From: Leuctra nigra
Taxonomy: Eukaryota; Arthropoda; Insecta; Plecoptera; Leuctridae
NCBI GenBank assembly: GCA_934045905.1
Contig: OW203766.1
Span: 27,150,309-27,214,308 of the forward strand
Direction of reading: 5' to 3'
Length of the DNA stretch: 64,000 nt
Positions 38,244 to 51,156 of this stretch are shown here, piece after piece. The position numbers and the translations under genes are program-made. Under the pieces are notes generated by a model. It ran no database searches. It was not told the origin of the DNA and worked only from the letters and a program-made list of their open reading frames with translations. Position 1 is the first letter of the stretch; each line of letters starts with the position of its first letter.

Positions 38244-41200
38244 AGGATTCTATACGATTTGAAGCGCTCCCTAACAACATGCAAATTTTCAATAAACTAT
38301 AAATAATTCCATTTATTAACATTTTTAAAAGTTCGAAAATTCCCACCAATGAGAGTTGTGTATTTTTGAGCCACCGTCTATTTTAATTGTAGTCTAATGT
38401 GTAAAATAACGCCCCTGTAGGATGCATCCTGAACAGAGAGAATATTTTCGGTGTCATAATTTAGCATTCGTTGAAGATTCTTTTACTTGTGTTTCAAGTA
38501 GGTTAACTTAATTAAATTCATTCTCAGATCGGCGTGAATCACAATTCCAGAGGTCAAGAGTGGTCATCTCTTTGACCTTTAAGTCGACCGGAACGTCAGA
38601 AAGATGTGTCCTTCTAGGAACTGAGTACAGCGGCCGCTAACCGCAATCTAATTATATGAATTCATTTTCCGTTCAATTGCGAATAAAATAATATATTTTT
38701 GGCACGGGCAATTTATATAATTTAGATAATGAAGTTGCGGGAAATAGATTAAATTAGCTGTCAGTATGTTTTCTGGAAGCCACGCCAATTTACTTTCATC
38801 GCTTATTCTTGCGTTCTATTTAGTGAATCATTCTTTTTTCAAGACAACTGGTGCATGCAACTTTCTGGCTCGCGTTTGATTGTTTGGATGAAAATCGCGA
38901 TTATGTATGGGCGAAAATCCGTGAGAGCATTGGTCTTTAATATTTTTAATATACATTTTTAAAGGGATATTCTTTTTAGTGGTGCATGTCCCTTTCTATT
39001 TTGTTGACTTTGTTTCATTTCAATTTTTTTTGCCCTGATGTAGAATTTCTTCAAAAGTTGGACCATAAAATTAAAGTCTAGACACAATAAATCCATATTA
39101 AAGATTTAATTATAGGTATATGAACGGATGTCAACTAAATGAAATTATTAATAATATATTGTATGACAATTTATAAAATTAGCATTAGTGCGTCATTAAT
39201 TATTCCAGAAAAAAGAAAAATATTGCATTTCAGTACCCGTGTCGCCACCTAGTGTCAACACGGTGAACTTTGTAACAGCTGCTCGTGAAACTAACTTGGT
39301 GCGACCTCTGCGGCTCAGTGGATAACAGTCGTTTAAAGTTACGCGGGAATCTTTTGAAGGTCGGCGTTTATGCGTTAGATAGAGGCACTGTATTGTATTC
39401 TAATAATTCCATAATAACATTGCATCCCCGATATTTCGTTATAGATTTTGATAAATTAAGCTGTAATTATTTTAGCAATAATATGCTTTTTTGAATGCTG
39501 TTAGGTCATGTGAATGACTTTATATATTGATTACAGTTTACCGTGATTTCCATGGCTTTTAGAGACTTCACTCTTAGAATTGCTACGTAATGTGTACTCT
39601 GGAAAAAATCGGGTCCGATAAAATCGTCAATTTATATAAAATTTAAGTGTGAAAACTCTTCTTGTTATTATTCACTGTGAACAAATTCTTCCAGTTTTTT
39701 TTCAACGAAACAAGTGACTAGCCTATGTATAATTATTAATGGAATGCATCCTGTCTTTATTGTAACATAATCTTAGCAAAATCACTTAGGAAACATCAAA
39801 AAGATTTTCCAGTTCGTTGCAAATTAATTGGGGGTGAAGTCGCAATTACTGAGAAACTCAATTCAAACTCCTTTCCAAAAAAATAGTGTAAATAATACAT
39901 GTAAAGTACGAGGGAAATCCTAGCCGCTAATTTCTGTCCCAGAAACTAAAGTAAAGGGAGGGATTTTGTTCATGAATGCGGAAAATAAAAATAATGATTC
40001 CTCCTATACATGTAAGCGTAATGCCCATTAGTGATGATCAATGGGGGGTTGTTTCGCCCCCTAATTCGGGGGGTTCCTTTGTGTCACCCCTCCCGGTAAT
40101 ATGCGTATCTTTCCATGGATCCAGGATGAGTCAGGAGTCAATGTTATCGACGCATCCATCAGCCGTTGAGGTTGAGTCCTGAGGGATCTTCTGGAATGAA
40201 GGGATGCTCCAGACGGGAGGCTGTATTCAGTTTTATGACGAGATTTAGAATGGAGATGTGGGTTTGGAGATCTAGTTTGGTGATTTGGTTTTATGACAGC
40301 AACGAGTCTGATCGGGAATAATGTGACATACAAAGAGATTTTGTCACCAGTCACATTCCCGGGCAATAAACGAAATTAATATCGCAAATTAAATGATTCT
40401 TCACGAACAGCTGGCACCAGAACATTTTATTTTCGTATTTTTACAAAGTTCGTAATAGTTTATTTTTTTATTTTTTAGAGTAAAAATAGGACTTTGTCAC
40501 AATCTTAGGACAATGTGTTTATACATTTTTAATCACTGAAGCAAAAATTTCTACTTAAATTTTAAATTATATGCTAAAATTGTAATGTAAATTATAAAGA
40601 TATCACCGGAGCTGAAAAAAAAGATTTGAAATGTATTTTTAGATCTCATTTAAAATTTTATGAGATTTGTGATGTTTGTTAAAGTTTTTGAGACTGGAAT
40701 TACGATTTTGAATAGTAGCTTTCACCGAGAAGGGTTAGTGCATGCAGTGAATTACTCACAAGGGTTTGAATAACCAGTTACAGCGATCGAACCGGGGCCG
40801 ATGTGATTTTAAAACCTCCAACTTCCTCGCAATTTGATCCTCTCAATAGCTGTGTACATTTCAAACACATTTAAAGATACAATTTCTTTTATTCGAACGG
40901 AAACATAACATTGTGTCTTTTGACAACAGAACAATACCCAAACAAATGTTTCTGTATCAACCATACTTGTGTCTTTTAGAGACGCGGGTCTTCCAATTCA
41001 TTTGCTGGAAGACCTACAAGAGAAGGGACACGGAGAGTAAGAGAAACCCATTGAGATCGAGCTGGTATCCTTGTTTTTGATGTCTTTCTTCTCATTGGCT
41101 ATCACAGTTTCCAATCGGCATAACATTGTTGAAAACCAGGTGGACTCTTTCTGAACAAGATTACGATTAGATCTTTCATGTGTGATTCTCAAAGGGAAAG

Positions 41201-43209
41201 GGAATTTGTCCCATTCGTCTCCTTTATTCATTTCAAATGAATTACCGAAATGGAGGTCCTGCTCCTGTTTTTTTTTCTGTTCTTCACGTAAGAACAACTC
41301 TGGGAGGGAATTAGTTGAATGTGGCCCATGAGTCGTGATGGACAGGTGAGGTTTACTTCTACTTATTTCATCTGATTAGATAAGGAATCATTTCCTTTGC
41401 CACGAGTGTCCTTGAATAGGAGTTCGTTGACAAACTTGTACCACTGGAGTACTTGAAGAATTATTCAACTTTCCTGGGATAGATGGACGATTTCCTACTA
41501 TTTTAATACCATAAGGTATACAATTTGAATCTCCTCTTTTACTTAGGTTTAAGATGACCTAAGTAACTTGGTTGCCATACATAGGCAGTGGTTTAATTTT
41601 AAAAGAAGGAGCGGTCTAAGTACACTGTAGACACATTTTTACACATTATAGATTTTTTTATATTTATTTGTAAATGAAGCTCCTGTAAATATTAAGAATC
41701 TGATGGCACTTTATAAACAATATTATAAACTCTGAACCTCAGAGAAGGCTCGATGTCCATTTTCTCGATTTCCTATATATTGCACACTTTTGGAATCAAG
41801 CAATTAAGCGCTCTATATCAATTGCAATTTCAACTATTTCAGATACAATGAAGTATTATCATAAAAATTACTGGTCACCAATATACCATTACAATAAGAT
41901 TGGATGGAGGCAGAATGACTGATTTCTTGACCTCACCTCAACAATCACAGAAAGGTACATCGGGCTTTCTACCTCTGAGGTACAGAATACAATTTAATTA
42001 ATTTGTTCCCCTGAGGCTCGTCCCAGCATCATACATACGTTATGAATCCTGTCCTATTATTCGCCGTAATAATATTTTATCAATCAATATATATTCTCAA
42101 TCAATAACAATATACTATTTCCATTAGGATTTCTATGAAGTATTCTCCACAGAAAGCAGTCATCACTTCCCTTCACATTAACTCCAGGAAATATGGAAAT
42201 ATATCATTTCCATTTCCTTTTCGTCCATCAACAATAGGGCATTGTCACGATTCACCAAGCCTCTGGCGGCGAGTCTCTCAACAGTCGGCTATTTTCCGAC
42301 ACCAGTGGGCCTAACTGGTCCATTTCATTGACAGTTGACCCGAAATCTATCACTCTTGGTCGTACTTCTTGGTGGTCACTCCTCCCTGGCAGACGATCTG
42401 GGGGTGATAAATGAACTGTGGAGGGAATGGGGTTGGTGGTTAAAGCAAGGGTAGTTTGATTGACTATAATCTGGGCTGGACACAGAAATACCCAATCTAC
42501 ATAGAATTAGTTTGGAAAGCTACGTAAGATATTGCGAAAAAGGGAAATTCGAAAATATACTTTTTTGATAGTACTTACCATCAGCGTTGAAAGCAGTTAT
42601 TTTCCCGTTTTACAGATTTGATCTAATATGTTGCATCTTGAATATTTTTTTCAATAGCGTTGGACGCAAAGAAAAATCGCAGGCAACAATGGGAGTAACA
42701 ATGGGTAACGGGAGTAAAAACTTATGCATTTATATTAGAGTACACATACCTATAGTTATTTTCTTATTTATAATCAATAAAACATTATATTTTTGTACAC
42801 ATTAATATCTCATAAATTGTGGTGTATAAAACTTTTATAATATTACATTTGGGCATTTGGAATACAATAAAGATAGCAGATGCATCTACCAAAGAATAGA
42901 GCAAAATCCTACTCAATTAGTCATTAGCAAAATGCAATAAATCCTCAGCAATAAATGCCATGGTTATGTTATAAATAAACCACAATCAATGAAATCAATT
43001 CCTAAATAGACTCTAATTTCATCGAAATGTCATTTTCGTCCAAAACCGGCGATTCCTTCTGTCCTGGATATCTGCACATTTCATTCATGGGTCGGTAATG
43101 AATAGTCTGGCTAATGGCCCTCACCCCCCATGGGGAGGTGGGGGAGGAGGGGGCAATTGACTGCCACGATAATAGGTCAATAGATTCACGCGGCTGCCCC
43201 CAAATATTG
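38244..43209. other. No recognisable gene
   Basis: About 5 kb of mostly AT-rich DNA. A tRNA-like TGCGGCTCAGTGGATAAC occurs near 39309 without a B-box. Frames at 39976-40366 and 40998-41297 show no domain or membrane signature. Confidence 0.45.
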
Positions 43210-43223
43210 CCCCCCCCCCCCCC
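43210..43223. repeat. Poly-C run (14 C)
   Basis: A C homopolymer in a C/G-rich low-complexity patch (43120-43230) that also has G-rich stretches. Confidence 0.95.
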
Positions 43224-44599
43224 TCACGTGTGGCTTTGTCACCAGGACATGAGATAGCGACGCTTCCCGTGTGTCTGTGGTCATTTAGGGGGAGGGTTGT
43301 GTGATTGGGGTTGTAAGTAACGGATCTAGTTCGAGAAACGTTTCTGGTGGCCAAAATCTACCAAAAATAACTGGTAGATATTCTACAAAAGTAGAACTCT
43401 GTATTTCGACGTTAATTTAAATTGAAAGTAATCAGCTATATATCAGCTAATCAGTTAATCATTATATTGGTACACATTTGGTTCATGACTAATATTCTTC
43501 ATAGAATAGGTACTGATAATAATATCTAGAACCAAATATTTCCTGAATTAATTCTGTTTATTTGAATAATTTTATTTTAATTCCCTCCTAATTACTCTAT
43601 ACATGCAGGAATTGTTTATTTGTTACACAAAATGTTTTCTTGAATATTATGTAGGAGAACGTAGTACCTAATTTTGTAAAACTAATATCAAATGCAATGT
43701 CAATTGCATTTGCTAAATTTATAAAAAATATACCAACGATGACACTTTTTAATGCAAACAACTTTCTGTGGTCGTATTATTAGCTTTGCAATTCTTTGCA
43801 ATTCATTGAATTTCGATCTTCCCTTAGATTCCCCCCCTTGAAATATAATCAACCGAAACCTCTTATGATTTTCTTCTTTGGCACTCGCTTCTTTGTGGTT
43901 TCTACTCGAAATCGCCAAGAGAAAAGTATGCTTTTAGTTGATAAAACAAATCTTTTTCTTTGCCAAGATGTTTGTTTTAAGTTTCAGGCCAAACCGCACC
44001 GCCTATCATGCGGCTGATGATTTGATTCCTTCAATAAAACGAGGCTTCATTTTCCCTCTGTTTGTACGCGAATAGGGTAGAGTGGACATGAATGGACTGC
44101 AGAGATGTGTTTACATTCGATGTGAAAACAAGAGCCTATCATAAAAACCTTAATACCGACATTCGTTCAAGTCTTATTGGAAATACGCTTCTTACAAAAT
44201 AAATGCTTTTAACGCTGATTGTAAGAGAAGGAAGAAAGGAAATGCTTTCTTTTTTTCGAAAGTACGAGACACAACATTCTACTTGAGGGAAATGGGAAAT
44301 TGCTTCTTTCTTGTTATTTCTTTAGATATAATTTTATTGGAGACTCGTTGTCGATTTTTCTTTCTCAGCTGTAGTTTATACTTAAAATCATGCTCCATAT
44401 TACAGAATGTATGCTGAGAGAGATGAATAAGGCTAAAAAATAGGAATAAAAAATAGGTTATAGGGTAAAATAAAATAGGGAAATCCAACATACCTAATGT
44501 TTCTTGAAGTTGGGAAAACATTTCGAATGAAATTTTTTCTATTTATTAAGTACAGGTTTTATCGGATTTAACTTCTCAAAATGATAATAAGGAATGGCG
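43224..44599. other. No recognisable gene
   Basis: AT-rich. Small frames at 43700-44017 and 44279-44521 show no domain. Confidence 0.45.
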
Positions 44600-45155
44600 G
44601 TAGTCCAAAAGTTAATCAACTTTGCATACACACAAAAATTCAGTAAAATGTCACATCAGATTTTCTTATTCTACTAAATTTGCATTTGCATACCAGAAAA
44701 ACCTCTCTGTGAAAATTCCGGAATGTAATCGACTTCTTTTGACCTTTGACACGGACCTAAATTTTTGTTTTTTTGTCTTCCCAAGCAGCGACACAGTTCA
44801 CATTGTTTCTCAGATCGAGTTAAATTCTGCACACATGTAAATACCATATAGTTGTTTTGCAGAATTTTTGAAAAATATCCTGTATTTGGTTGAAAATTTA
44901 AAATGGAACCGTTTGTTCAATCAGCTCCAAATTTTGCATGGACATTAGGACCAACATTTTAGGAGCTTTTGAAAATTTGCAGGAACATTTTTACGGACAT
45001 TCTAGGTTTTTTTTTTAATTATTTGTCAAATTTATTCAAAACTGCTCCTTTGACGAATGCCTTCCTAACTTTTTCCAAGGTCTAGAACAGTAATTTTTTT
45101 TTAAAGTTATTACGTAGCTTGCTTATCAGTGCGTTACACAGAGTTTTCCTAATTT
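44600..45155 (-). mobile_element. Reversed copy of the dispersed family
   Basis: The right end at about 45118-45153 is the reversed TTAGGAAAACTCTGTGTAAC, then GCACTGATAAGCAAGC. The interior has reversed AATTT-rich family segments (CAAATTTTGCATGGACATT). Confidence 0.6.
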
Positions 45156-45486
45156 ATATCAACTTGTATTCTTATGTCTTGATGAGTTAGAACGATAACT
45201 CAAAAGTAAACATCAACAAAAAGTTGGGAGTTCTGATTTTCCGCGTTTGTGTGCGTCATACGAGACAATGACGTATTTCCTGACGAGAGACTTTGTGTTT
45301 CATTGTGTAAAACTGTTTCAAACAAACCAAACCATTAAACAAGAAGCTAATGCACTAGCAGGATCCTTGGAAATATGTTAATATGAATCAGGAAATCAAT
45401 TTTATGAACACACTAAATTGACATTTTGAAAATATTTAATGCAAATAAAACTTCTTGTGAATTTGGTATGTGTGTAAGTATAGACT

Positions 45487-45525
45487 TGGAAACGCTCAGT
45501 GATAGCGTTTATAAGCGAGCTTTCG
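45487..45525 (+). mobile_element. Solo start fragment of the dispersed family
   Basis: TTGGAAACGCTCAGTGATAG, then CGTTTATAAGCGAGC, matches the family's 5' hairpin. It breaks off just before the 45542 element. Confidence 0.6.
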
Positions 45526-45541
45526 AGACACACGGAAGTAG

Positions 45542-45964
45542 CAGGCGCGTAGGAACTACTTTCATCATGCGGGGGGGGGGGAGGGATTGCGAAACCCTGA
45601 AGGGGGTCTGGGGGGGGGGGGGGCAAAGGCCCCCATTTTGAGCCCCGCTGAGCGTATTTTGGATTTAACCCAGTTAAAAGTAATTCTGGGGCTTTAAAAT
45701 GCACAAACTGAAGCAAAAAACCCTTTAATTTTTGCCCCGCATGATATTTTTTCAAATATAAACATTTTAAAGTCGATTGTGGGATGCTAAACAGCTCAAA
45801 TTACAACAAATAATTACCTATTTTTGCCCCGCAGGGCGCTTTTTTTACAATTTAATTTTTTTTAAAGTGATTCTTGGACACTATAAACTTAATTTTGTAT
45901 GGTGAATGGGGCGTCAGCCCGCTCGAGTGGAGGGAGGATAATACCCCCCCTTTCTACGCGCCTG
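45542..45964. mobile_element. hAT-like MITE with 8-bp target duplication
   Basis: The terminal inverted repeats CAGGCGCGTAG (left) and CTACGCGCCTG (right) bound 423 bp. The flanking octamers GGAAGTAG (45534-45541) and GGAAGTAT (45965-45972) match at 7 of 8 positions. An 8-bp duplication with CAG-starting ends fits the hAT superfamily. There is no transposase. The interior has G runs of 11 (45571) and 14 (45610). Confidence 0.85.
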
Positions 45965-45972
45965 GGAAGTAT

Positions 45973-48544
45973 TACTGTTTTATAATACAATTTTAAGAGA
46001 CCTTGCAGATTTTGATAAAACATTTTTGAGAGACCTTGCAAGGTGCAAGCAGATTTTGTCGAGAATTTTCGTTTGACCTGTTATGCGAAGCGGAATTATA
46101 CACCCACAAAAACAGCTATTCGAGCCATAAGTATACCTCGATTTCCGAGTAAGAATGTGATTTTCCTACTCTGATTTTTTTCTAAATTGATTTGAATAAA
46201 GTGATAATTAGTTGAATAAACAATCTCAGGAGTATTAAGATATCATTATAAATTCTCAGTTCATATCTTGACCTTCTTTTGCATTGTGCTGATGGTTTTT
46301 TATATTTATAATTATTCGGTATATCACTAATGAGTGTTCGGCCTTCATAATTATCTTTGCGTTATTGTGTAACATTCTGGAATATAGAATTAAGATCTGT
46401 GGTTGAAGCAGCGATGGCGTGATGGCCTGCCTAATGTCAGGAGAATTGTCTCAACTTACTTTTGTTTTTATTCCGGTTTTAAATCCGGTTGAACATTGTT
46501 ATTAAATCGTTTAATTCGAGACAGTGATTTCAAGATAAAAAGATAATTTTTGTTTCATGTTTTCGAGATTTTTGTTCAATTTGCTTTCAGCGTAGTTCCA
46601 GGCATTTTCATCAATAAGGGCATTGATAAGTCTTATAATTCTTTAAGAGGAATTGTAAAATGAGGTTATAATAATATTTTGTTAATAATACCTACGCAAA
46701 TAAATTTAAACTAATATAAATATTGTTTTTATTGCACACTGTCATTTCGTTCGAAATTTAAAGAAAATTACAGAAATAACAGAATTTTGCAGTGTTTTCG
46801 AAAAAAATACATTGAACTGGTGAAATTTCAATTCAATATCATGCCATTGAAATTTATGAAATTGGGAGTTTTTTTTATAATCATATTATAAAAGCCAATC
46901 TCCTGTTGTGCCCCCCCCCCCCCCCCACCCCTCCCACCTCCACATGAAAAAGTCTGAAATCATCTCTGGCCACTTCATATACTTCAAGGTCTTGTTAAAT
47001 GACTTGTCAGGTACATGTTATGCATCGTAAACAATGTGATGCAGGTTCAACATTTCAAATGCATCATGTTTGAAGGTCTTGAATAATTATGATAATTGAG
47101 AGGGCTAAAACATCAGATAGAATAATTATAAAATGAACATAATAAATAATAATAGTAAACAAAAAAACGTTTATAATTCACGTTGTATCTTGTTTGACAT
47201 CAAACAACATTATCGACTGTATACATTGGTTGATTTTAAAAATTATTGCATACTTAATATTCATAATTTTTAAAAATTAATTATCATGAATAAAGAACCT
47301 GAACTCAAGGGCGCCAGAGGGTTCCAGCTCAAGGTCAGGATTAGAATCCACTGTTTACCCCAAGATATAAGTTGCTTTTACACTGACACTAATTTTGCAG
47401 ATTTTCTAACAGTACTTCTATACATACTAATTTTTTTTACGGCTAAATGGTCCCGGTGAACATTGATTGAATATGTTTAGTAGTTATTTGGAAATGCACT
47501 CGTATATTACAATAACGTTTTTATTTTGTTCATGCAAAATTATATCTACATTTTATTCAATTTTAAAAACCTAAGAATACAAATTGGTATTTTCAGAAAT
47601 ATCAGGAAATTATATGACATTTCTAAACCTTAAGTTAGCACAGAATTGCAACTGAGAGCTAAGCAAGAGTCTAGCAATTAATACTTAATTCCAGTAGGTA
47701 GGTACTAAGTTTAATGAGCGTTTTCATAGTACCTAATAATGTAAGGAAACACAATGCCACGGCTATGACCGCAAGAGCACCGATTTCAATGGCAAAAACT
47801 TCCATAAAGCATATATAGAGGCTAATCAAACAAAGATAGTCCTTGAAATGTAATGCACAACACTGGAATAAAAGAGCGAGGGGAATGTTTACGGTTAACA
47901 TTTTATAACTTGTTACATTTTGTTTCACACAAGATGGACAAGTTACGTCCAAATTAAAAATTTTAATTTCAAAAATGAATTCTAAAATGTAATAATATAA
48001 ATATAGGTATGTCTTTGAAAATCGATGAACTGAATCACTGAAGTGTTTGGCACAATTATTAAATCTACGTATAGATTAAGAGGCCTTGGTAAGGACGCGC
48101 TTGATTATTCAAGTTTTTTTTGAGTTTTTTTTCTTCAAGTGAACAGAATTTAAAAAATCAAAGACATCCACTCTAAACGATGCCTCACACTGGTGTACCT
48201 ACATTATGACCTCTGATAACTATTCGCATTTCGTATTTAACACTTTAAAGTCGTACCAGAGGTATAATGCACTTCATTGTGTTGGATTATTTCGGAAAAA
48301 CTCGGAAAAAGAGTTATTACTCTCGGAAAAAAACACTTTGTAGAACCGCGCGCGTCCCGTTACATTCAACACGTAGTTATTGAAATCTATACTACTTTTC
48401 TATGCATGCAGAAAAATTGACTGTTTTGGGACTATCTTCATTTTACAACCTGGACCAGCTAAAACACTTTAGATTCGAAGCACACTAAAAATAGCAATTA
48501 AAAAAAATACGCAAAATAAAACACAATGAAACTTGTCTTCTTTA
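45973..48544. other. Downstream of receptor A; no recognisable gene
   Basis: It contains a poly-C run at 46911-46926. A hydrophobic 93-residue minus frame at 47671-47952 (ALAVIAVALCFLTLLG) could be a membrane segment but has no recognisable family or splice context. The 3' UTR and polyadenylation site of receptor A should be here but are not identifiable. Confidence 0.45.
46911..46926. repeat. Poly-C run (16 C)
   Basis: An uninterrupted C homopolymer followed by ACCCCTCCCACC. Confidence 0.95.
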
Positions 48545-49163
48545 TCACGCCACATTCAAATTCGAGGACGTCGACGTGAAGTCCGATATCGTACTGTGCT
48601 GCATCACACTATTAGTTCTGACACTGCTCATCGACGGCTTCCTCAACGACTTCCCAAACACTTGTAAAATCGCAAGCTTTATCGTCGAATTCTTCCAGGA
48701 ATATATAAAACTGTTCACAACATACGTCAAATTATAAAAAGTAAGAGTCCATCCATAGATCAAGTCTATCACCGGCGATGTGATCTGTAACGATCTTAAA
48801 ACGACCATAGTCGTCACCGGCGTCCACAAAACGATGATCGCTCCCACGATCATATACATGACCCTCGCCGATTTGGAGTTCATCCCGTTCGTCGGGGGGT
48901 TTGACTTGGGTTTGTAGACGCTGTTCATCGACTTCTTTCTGTCGAAGGCGGCTTGGGCTTCGCGATGTACTAGCCAGTGGAGGACGCCCATGACGCTGAC
49001 GGCGACGGTGGCGAAGGTGATGCAGACGGCGGTGACGTAGTACAACGGGACGATGTTGAACTCCTCGCACGTCGACGTCGGCGTCCATTTGTTCCAGAAG
49101 ATGAGGATGCCGCCGGTGATGCCGCCGCCGATCCAGTTGCAGAGGATCATCACGTTTGTAACT
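48545..49163 (-). CDS. Receptor A, last exon: class A GPCR TM4-TM7 and C-tail
   Basis: This exon encodes the second half of a seven-transmembrane G-protein-coupled receptor of the rhodopsin class. It opens at a clear acceptor (minus strand ...CATCCAG) and its first base completes an AG-N codon (Arg) from the previous exon. It ends at a TGA. In order it shows TM4 with the conserved Trp (CNWIGGG), an ECL2 Cys (STCEEF), TM5, a basic third loop ending in NGMNSKSARV, TM6 with LWTP where most relatives have CWxP, and TM7 ending NSFIYSW in place of NPxxY. A Ser/Thr-rich tail of about 40 residues follows. The missing TM7 proline and TM6 cysteine are unusual but occur in divergent invertebrate receptors. 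It is paralogous to the exon at 61326-61932, sharing REA.A and the M-S/N-SKSA motif. The ligand is unknown. Class A membership is secure; the subfamily is not. Confidence 0.92.
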
Positions 49164-49282
49164 CTGGATGGAGGATCAAGATTATGTGATTATAGCTCTT
49201 CAATAGAGCGAGGCACAAACAGTTTGATTATCTCGTTTATTAGTTTCATAAAATGTGGGTAATAATAACTGATCAGAGTAAT

Positions 49283-50046
49283 GCCGGGTCCACATAGACC
49301 GTTTTTGCGTGTTGCGTTTTCCGTTTCCGTTTTTCTTATCTATTAACAATCACAAAAGTCTGTCGTGAGCTATTTCTGGACTTGTGATTGATCATCAAGC
49401 GAGCAGAACGAGCAACTCCACTTAAAACTTATTGCTCAAATCTATTTTTTTTTCGCATTACATTTTAATTAAACGAAGTATCTGGCCAATTTTTTCACAA
49501 AAGATTCATTATACAATCCAATGCAGAAGTGATTTCCAGCAAAATCGGCATATTAATTTCAACGGAACTTTGATTTGTAGTTTGTATTGACTGTACTTTG
49601 ATCTGCAAAATGAAAGAAACTCAACTCTGTGTGCCAATAAAACTGGAATCGTTTGACCGGTCACCACCAAATTTTGCATGGTCATTGGTACTATGCATTA
49701 TAAGTGTTTTTGACAAATCTGTAATGAACATGAAGAGTAATAGACATTTTACTGACATTTTTATGCTTACTTTGAAAATAATGTCAAAATGTACCTATCA
49801 AAACATTCAATTCTTATCACTGCCTCTTTGGTCAAGGTCCACTTAATCTTTTAGTTAAATCTTTTAGTTTAGATTTAGTGGACCTTGAGTTAGATTATCT
49901 TCAAACGGGTTCGCAATGTCTGTAGATGAACATATTTGACACAAATATGATATCGCATGCAGTACGAAGGCTCGCTTATCAACGCGTTTTCCTAGTAAGA
50001 AAAAACGGAAAACTCAAAACGCAAAAGCAGTCTATGTGGATCCGGC
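49283..50046. mobile_element. Terminal-inverted-repeat element in receptor A intron 2
   Basis: The left end reads GCCGGGTCCACATAGACCG, then TTTTTGCGTGTTGCGTTTTC, then CG. The right end reversed reads GCCGGATCCACATAGACTG, then CTTTTGCGTTTTGAGTTTTC, then CG. The arms are about 50 bp and the whole is 764 bp. The flanks (TAAT left, TTAA right) hint at a short TA-rich duplication. No transposase frame is visible. Confidence 0.8.
49570..49998 (-). mobile_element. Dispersed-family copy nested in the intron element
   Basis: The right edge is the reversed TAGGAAAACGCGTTGATAAG start, then CGAGCC (about 49968-49997). The family's CAAATTTTGCATGG segment occurs near 49670. It lies wholly inside the 49283-50046 inverted-repeat element. 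Confidence 0.6.
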
Positions 50047-50835
50047 TTAAGAATCAATCATAGAGGAGAGAGGATTATTGCTTATTATCTCAGAAGGTGT
50101 TCGCGCCTAACATGTTTCCCGCCCAACTCAATTAATAAACAGTATGTTTAATCTTTAATGATTTTCGTACGCTCCATCCGTTCAGAGTTAACCATAGTGT
50201 GTTCCAGAAATATGAAAATCGCGGTTATCGAAAGCATGAAATGCGATTAATTCGAAATATTTATAATATCTAGAGCCAACTAGATAAACTATCATAAGAA
50301 TAAGCAATTTTTTGTACACATTGTAATTTGTCTACTGTCTAGTAAGTAATTCTGCTCGAAATATTACTTGAAGATTCTCGAATGCAATTGCGTCATGAAA
50401 ATCAACAAATTTAATTAGTGTAACCCTGACCTTCGACGTCATTAAGAAACTTTTTGAGAATCATTCTCGAAGCGAGCAATAATATTCGGTTCCTGAGTAG
50501 CCCTCTCTGGCTTATTCAAGGACGACATTATCTACGCCGTAGTTTAAGGGGAAGGATAACCAATAAAGAAAACCTGCGCTATTTTTTTGAAGATATGCGA
50601 TTTGTCGAAGTGATTAAGTCGTAGAGAATAGTTTGTTCTTTAAGTCACTTTTTAAAAAAAATCTCCTTAAAGATATGAGGGGTTAATGTTGAATAAAAGT
50701 CATTCAGCGAATGATGAATTTAAAATCCTCACCTAACTAATGTTTTATTACTCACATATTCACTAACTCGAAGTACCTTTAACGCAATTATTTTCAGATT
50801 AACGTCACGAAAGAGTACTGAGCAGTAATTCAATT

Positions 50836-51156
50836 CAGTGGCGTAACAACAATTGAGACTATGGCGGGATCTATTTTACTTTGGGGGGCAGAATTATACA
50901 ATGTTATATTGCGTCAAAGCTTGTTGTTATGAGGCCCTTTGTGACTATTTTTAGAGTAATAAGCTCTTACATACCATTTTTTTCTCTTACAGATTCAATT
51001 TCCAGCAAACATTTGTAGCAAAAATGTGAAAAGATCTGTGTTGGAATTTGTTTCTCTTGGGATCCATGCACTGTATCGCTGGTGCATGGCCTATATATGG
51101 AGGTAGATGATAGCCCCCCCCCCCCCCCCCCCCCCCCCCCGCCGGTTACGCCACTG
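50836..51156. mobile_element. MITE in receptor A intron 2 with a 27-C run
   Basis: The ends CAGTGGCGTAAC and GTTACGCCACTG are perfect 12-bp inverted repeats, 321 bp overall. The CAG-starting ends resemble hAT-type elements. The flanking octamers (ATTCAATT and TTGTGATT) match only in part. A 27-C homopolymer occupies 51114-51140. Confidence 0.75.

Noticed and set aside
45402..45755. 117-codon minus frame with poly-Pro
   Set aside because: The Pro runs come from the poly-G tracts of the hAT-like MITE.
47671..47952. 93-codon hydrophobic minus frame downstream of receptor A
   Set aside because: Hydrophobic by AT-rich composition; no splice context, no recognisable family and no N-terminal signal strong enough to call.
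48732..49262. Frames overlapping the receptor A last exon on both strands
   Set aside because: Shadows of the true exon, rich in Asp/Arg/His from complementary GC-rich codons.
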